Source of the DNA: Actinomadura_C sp036008685
Lineage (GTDB): Bacteria; Actinomycetota; Actinomycetes; Streptosporangiales; Streptosporangiaceae
DNA length: 64,000 nucleotides
Direction of reading: 5' to 3'
Assembly: GCA_036008685.1 (NCBI GenBank)
Contig: DASYNF010000055.1
Coordinates: forward strand, 8,014-72,013
The position numbers and the translations under genes are program-made. The notes beneath the pieces were generated by a model that was not told the DNA's origin, ran no database searches, and saw only the letters and a list, made by a program, of their open reading frames with translations. The number at the start of each line of letters is the position of its first letter. Positions within the stretch are counted from its first letter, which is position 1. Of the stretch, positions 61,085-64,000 are shown in pieces.

Positions 61085-62237
61085 CCTCGTCGTCGTCGGA
61101 TCGGGCTTCTTCGGGCTGACCGTCGCCGAACGGTGCGCCAGGGAACTGGGCCTGCGGGTCCTCGTCCTCGAGCGGCGCGACCATCTCGGGGGCAACGCCT
61201 ACAGCGAGCCGGAGCCGGAGACCGGCATCGAGATCCATCGCTACGGAGCCCACCTCTTCCACACCTCCAACGAGCGGGTCTGGGACTATGCCAACCGGTT
61301 CACCGCCTTCACGCCGTACCGCCACCAGGTGTTCTCGATCGTCGGGGGCCGGGTTTATCCGATGCCGATCAACCTCGGCACCATCTGTGCGTTCTTCGGC
61401 CGGGCCATGTCACCGGACGACGCCCGCGCCCTCGTCGCCGGGCAGGCGGGGGAGATCCGTGATCCCGGCAACCTCGAGGACAAGGCGATCTCGCTGGTCG
61501 GCCGCCCGCTGTACGAGGCGTTCATCCGGGGCTACACCGCCAAGCAGTGGCAGACGGATCCCCGGGACCTGCCCGCGGAGATCATCAGCCGGCTGCCGGT
61601 GCGTTACACCTTCGACAACCGCTACTTCGACGACACCTACGAAGGGCTGCCGGCGGACGGCTACACCGTCTGGCTGAGCCGGATGGCCGACCATCCGAAC
61701 ATCGAGGTGCGGCTCGGCACGGACTTCTTCGACCTGCGTTCGGGCCTGGCCGGGAGCGTGCCGGTCGTCTACACGGGCCCGCTGGACCGCTACTTCGGCT
61801 TCGCCGCGGGCGAGCTCGGCTGGCGGACGCTCGACTTCGAGCTCGAGGTCCTGCCGACCGGCGACTTCCAGGGCACGCCGGTGATGAACTACGCCGACGA
61901 GACCGTCCCGTACACCCGGATCCACGAGTTCCGGCACTTCCACCCGGAGCGGGACTGGTACCCGCCGGGGGAGACGGTGATCATGCGGGAGTTCTCCCGC
62001 TTCGCCGGGCGGGACGACGAGCCGTACTACCCCATCAACACCGCCGGGGACCGGGCGAGGCTGCGCCGCTACCGGGAGATGGCCCGCCGGGAGCCCGGCG
62101 TCCTGTTCGGCGGCCGCCTCGGTACGTACAAGTACCTGGACATGCACATGGCCATCGGCTCGGCCCTCGGCATGGTCGGCAACCGGCTCCGCCCGTACTT
62201 CGCCGGACGCCGTCGCCGTGCCGCCTTCGAAGGGTGA
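61074..62237 (+). CDS. glf: UDP-galactopyranose mutase
   Basis: A 387-residue flavoenzyme that interconverts UDP-galactopyranose and UDP-galactofuranose. VVVGSGFFGLTVAERCA is the FAD loop; HRYGAHLFHTSNERVWDY, PINLGTIC, GYTAKQWQTDP and ALGMVGNRL are hallmark stretches. GTG 61074 is chosen because the FAD strand follows at once and the overlap with the GT4 gene is short; ATG 61026 is an alternative. Its presence implies a galactofuranose-containing glycan. Confidence 0.93.
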   Translation: MTADLVVVGSGFFGLTVAERCARELGLRVLVLERRDHLGGNAYSEPEPETGIEIHRYGAHLFHTSNERVWDYANRFTAFTPYRHQVFSIVGGRVYPMPINLGTICAFFGRAMSPDDARALVAGQAGEIRDPGNLEDKAISLVGRPLYEAFIRGYTAKQWQTDPRDLPAEIISRLPVRYTFDNRYFDDTYEGLPADGYTVWLSRMADHPNIEVRLGTDFFDLRSGLAGSVPVVYTGPLDRYFGFAAGELGWRTLDFELEVLPTGDFQGTPVMNYADETVPYTRIHEFRHFHPERDWYPPGETVIMREFSRFAGRDDEPYYPINTAGDRARLRRYREMARREPGVLFGGRLGTYKYLDMHMAIGSALGMVGNRLRPYFAGRRRRAAFEG

Positions 62238-62328
62238 GGGCCACTACGTACATCGACCACGAACGTTCACCGGCTCGAACGAAGATGCCGGCCTGAATCC
62301 GGCCGGTCTGTCGCGGTAAAGTCCCGGC

Positions 62329-62940
62329 ATGTCCACGTCCACGCCGTCCGCAGATGCGGGCGAGGCGATGCCCGAACCACCGGATGACATCCGCGAGGCC
62401 GCGCGTCTCGCCCCCGATCACTGGCTGGCCATGGTCGATCCGACCTGGTCCGGTGACGGCCCGCCGCCGTCCTGGGCGCTGATCGGCCAGTGGCGGTCCG
62501 GTCCGACCGGCGAGATCGAGGAGTGGCAGGACAACGACGAATACCGGCCCTCCCCCCGGGCGCTCGGCTGGCCCGAACCCGCCGATCCGGTGGACGCCGC
62601 CGTCCAGCTCGCCGTGACCGGCTACGGTCCCGCGGACGATGTGCCCCGCGTCCTGGCCGGCGCCGAGGTGGCGGTACTGGTCGGGTCCGACGGCGGCCCG
62701 CTCACCGCGGCCGCGCCGGACCTGACCCCGGTCCTGCCGGTCTACACCTCCCAGACCTACACCGACATCGCCGGACGCCTGGCCTTCCGCAGCCTGCCGG
62801 TGGCCGACCTGGTCAAGCTGCTCCCGGACGGCCATCACCTGTACGTCAACCCTTCGGGGCCGGTGAGCATGCTGGTCGAGACCGAGCCCCTGCTGGCGGC
62901 ACTGGCCGCCGGAGCCGGGGACGAGGGCGGCGCCGAGTAG
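62329..62940 (+). CDS. Type VII secretion system-associated protein
   Basis: A 203-residue soluble protein. RLAPDHWLAMVDPTWSG, IGQWRSGPTGEIEEWQDN and RPSPRALGWPEPADPVDAAV are the pattern of actinobacterial proteins named after nearby type VII secretion genes, and the middle is SseB-like. No ESX core gene is in the window. TAAAGT ends six bases before the ATG with no ribosome-binding site, so the mRNA is probably leaderless. Confidence 0.75.
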   Translation: MSTSTPSADAGEAMPEPPDDIREAARLAPDHWLAMVDPTWSGDGPPPSWALIGQWRSGPTGEIEEWQDNDEYRPSPRALGWPEPADPVDAAVQLAVTGYGPADDVPRVLAGAEVAVLVGSDGGPLTAAAPDLTPVLPVYTSQTYTDIAGRLAFRSLPVADLVKLLPDGHHLYVNPSGPVSMLVETEPLLAALAAGAGDEGGAE

Positions 62941-63218
62941 CCATCGGGCGGGAGTGCGCCGTTACGCCATGGGACTGCGGCGGCACACCCGACCAGAAGT
63001 GGAGCGCGCGCTGACGTCTTCTTCCCGGCGCTTCAGCAGGGGGCCGTGTGAACGGGACGGCAGGGAGCCCGCCGGATAGACTTCCGGGAGGCGCGTGCCC
63101 GCTCCGGCATTCCCGCCGGAACCGCGTGGCCCCTGCGCCGGCCACTGACGCGTCGTGGACGAAACCGCCCGAGGAGCGGCGCGACCGCACCTCGTGAGTG
63201 CGGTCCGGAGGCCGTTCG

Positions 63219-63731
63219 ATGCCCTACTCCAGCGAGGAAGGCAAGGCGTGGCTCATCGGCCGGGTGACGGCCGTGGCCCCGAAGACGATCGTGGACGTCG
63301 GCGCCGGATGGGGCACCTACGCCAGGTTGCTGCGTCACCGCGTCCGCGGTTGCCGCTTCATCGCGATCGAGGTGTACGAGCCGTACGTGGAGCGATTCGG
63401 CCTGGAGTCACTGTACGACGAGGTGATCGTCGGGGACGTGCGCCAGGTCGAGCTCCCCAGGTGCGACGTCGCCATCCTGGGCGACGTACTGGAGCACCTG
63501 CCCCAGCCCGACGCCGTGGCGGTGTGGGACAAGGTGCGCAGGGCCGCCGGGACGACCCTGCTGTCCCTGCCGATCGTGAGATATAGACAAGGGGCCTCGG
63601 AGGGCAACGTCCACGAGGCCCACCTGCACACCTGGGACCACGACCAGGTGCTCGCCCTCGGGGGAATCGTCGCCTATCAGGTCGGCCGGCAGATCGGCGT
63701 CTACGAGGCATGCCGGCTGGAGCCGGTATGA
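63219..63731 (+). CDS. Class I SAM-dependent methyltransferase
   Basis: A 170-residue small methyltransferase. TIVDVGAGWGTYARLL is motif I, FIAIEVYEPYVERF the second strand, and VAILGDVLEHLPQPDAV motif IV. It ends with THTWDHDQ-like HLHTWDHDQVL. ATG 63219 has GGAGG seven bases upstream. The short form suggests a small-molecule or glycan substrate. It is the last gene before a terminator; the 278 bases before it contain no gene. Confidence 0.76.
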   Translation: MPYSSEEGKAWLIGRVTAVAPKTIVDVGAGWGTYARLLRHRVRGCRFIAIEVYEPYVERFGLESLYDEVIVGDVRQVELPRCDVAILGDVLEHLPQPDAVAVWDKVRRAAGTTLLSLPIVRYRQGASEGNVHEAHLHTWDHDQVLALGGIVAYQVGRQIGVYEACRLEPV

Positions 63732-63765
63732 AGGCCTTTCCTCCATCCCCTGCGGCCGTGATGGC

Positions 63766-63801
63766 TGTGTTCGGTGGCCCTCATGAGGGCCACCGAACAC
63801 A
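63766..63801 (+). terminator. Hairpin after the methyltransferase gene
   Basis: A 16-bp perfect stem (63766-63781 with 63786-63801) and a CATG loop begin 35 bases after the stop. No U-tract. Confidence 0.75.
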
Positions 63802-63876
63802 CCCATCAGAGCTCGGGGCCGTTGTGAGCACGATCTGACGGGTAGCCCTCAGAGTGCAGGGGGAGAGGAGCCCGTC

Positions 63877-64000
63877 ATGACGTCACGGCCGCCGTTACCG
63901 CCGTTCCCGCCGTTCGACGAGCGGAGCGCGCTCGAGAAGGTGCAGGCCGCCGAGGACAGGTGGAACACCCGCGATCCCGAGCAGGTCGTCATCGCCTATA
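63877..64000 (+). CDS. DUF1348/SnoaL-like protein, N-terminal part
   Basis: The gene runs off the window after 41 codons. It starts MTSRPPLPPFPPFDERSALE and continues KVQAAEDRWNTRDPEQVVIAY, the characteristic first helix of the DUF1348 NTF2-like family. ATG 63877 has GAGAGGAG upstream. Function unknown; the fold usually binds a small ligand. Confidence 0.75.
   Translation, partial: MTSRPPLPPFPPFDERSALEKVQAAEDRWNTRDPEQVVIAY

Noticed and set aside
1..64000. tRNA, rRNA, CRISPR, IS or prophage content
   Set aside because: No cloverleaf-like sequence, spaced repeat array, transposase, integrase or phage structural gene was recognised by reading.

Overview
The window is GC-rich throughout, with strong third-position GC bias, frequent GTG starts, ATGA-type overlaps and several genes that look leaderless. 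This is the style of a filamentous actinobacterium. A B12-riboswitch-controlled class Ia nrdAB operon, a DUF5302 protein, tandem DtxR/IdeR-type iron boxes, a WD40-tailed Ser/Thr kinase, an STAS/HATPase anti-sigma pair and a type VII secretion-associated protein suggest Streptosporangiales or a close relative. The species cannot be fixed from the sequence, and no rRNA, tRNA, CRISPR array, IS element or phage was recognised.

Layout. 1-5.1 kb: end of a cyclase-family gene, then a ureohydrolase, a GABA-type transaminase and an aldehyde dehydrogenase, a plausible arginine/guanidinobutyrate-to-succinate route, followed by an esterase. 5.8-9.4 kb: cobalamin riboswitch and nrdAB, closed by a 38-bp perfect palindrome. 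9.5-15.8 kb: APC permease and three glycosyltransferases. 16-24 kb: carboxyethylornithine-synthase-like enzyme, a decayed LysR gene, small unknown genes, a zinc metallopeptidase, an SDR, an SRPBCC protein, a DUF1360 protein and an orphan histidine kinase. 24-29.5 kb: RecQ-type helicase and an iron-box-controlled Fe(III) ABC transporter. 29.5-33.1 kb: small genes, the wreck of an aromatic-acid uptake/hydroxylation locus behind an intact palindromic operator, and a kinase/WD40 protein.

33.3-39.4 kb (minus strand): a candidate small-molecule or peptide pathway. It has a fused carboxylate-amine ligase/circularly permuted ATP-grasp enzyme, an AsnO-like asparagine-synthase amidotransferase, an EgtC-like class II amidotransferase and an SDR. 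This is the best candidate for an undescribed system. 39.6-47.5 kb: two divergent arms around 43.05 kb hold GT2, DUF2064, methyltransferase and membrane molybdoenzyme on one side and a membrane protein with a two-component system on the other, followed by an epimerase read back toward them.

47.5-51.4 kb: DUF2231/membrane/FolE/FAD-reductase operon divergent from a Cys-rich winged-helix regulator. 51.5-56.2 kb: HEAT protein, MEDS-HATPase, STAS antagonist, topoisomerase IB and a frameshifted FUSC transporter. 56.3-62.2 kb: a second sugar region (two GT4 enzymes, sugar dehydrogenases, UDP-galactopyranose mutase), suggesting a galactofuranose-containing glycan. 62.3-64 kb: type VII secretion-associated protein, methyltransferase and the start of a DUF1348 protein.
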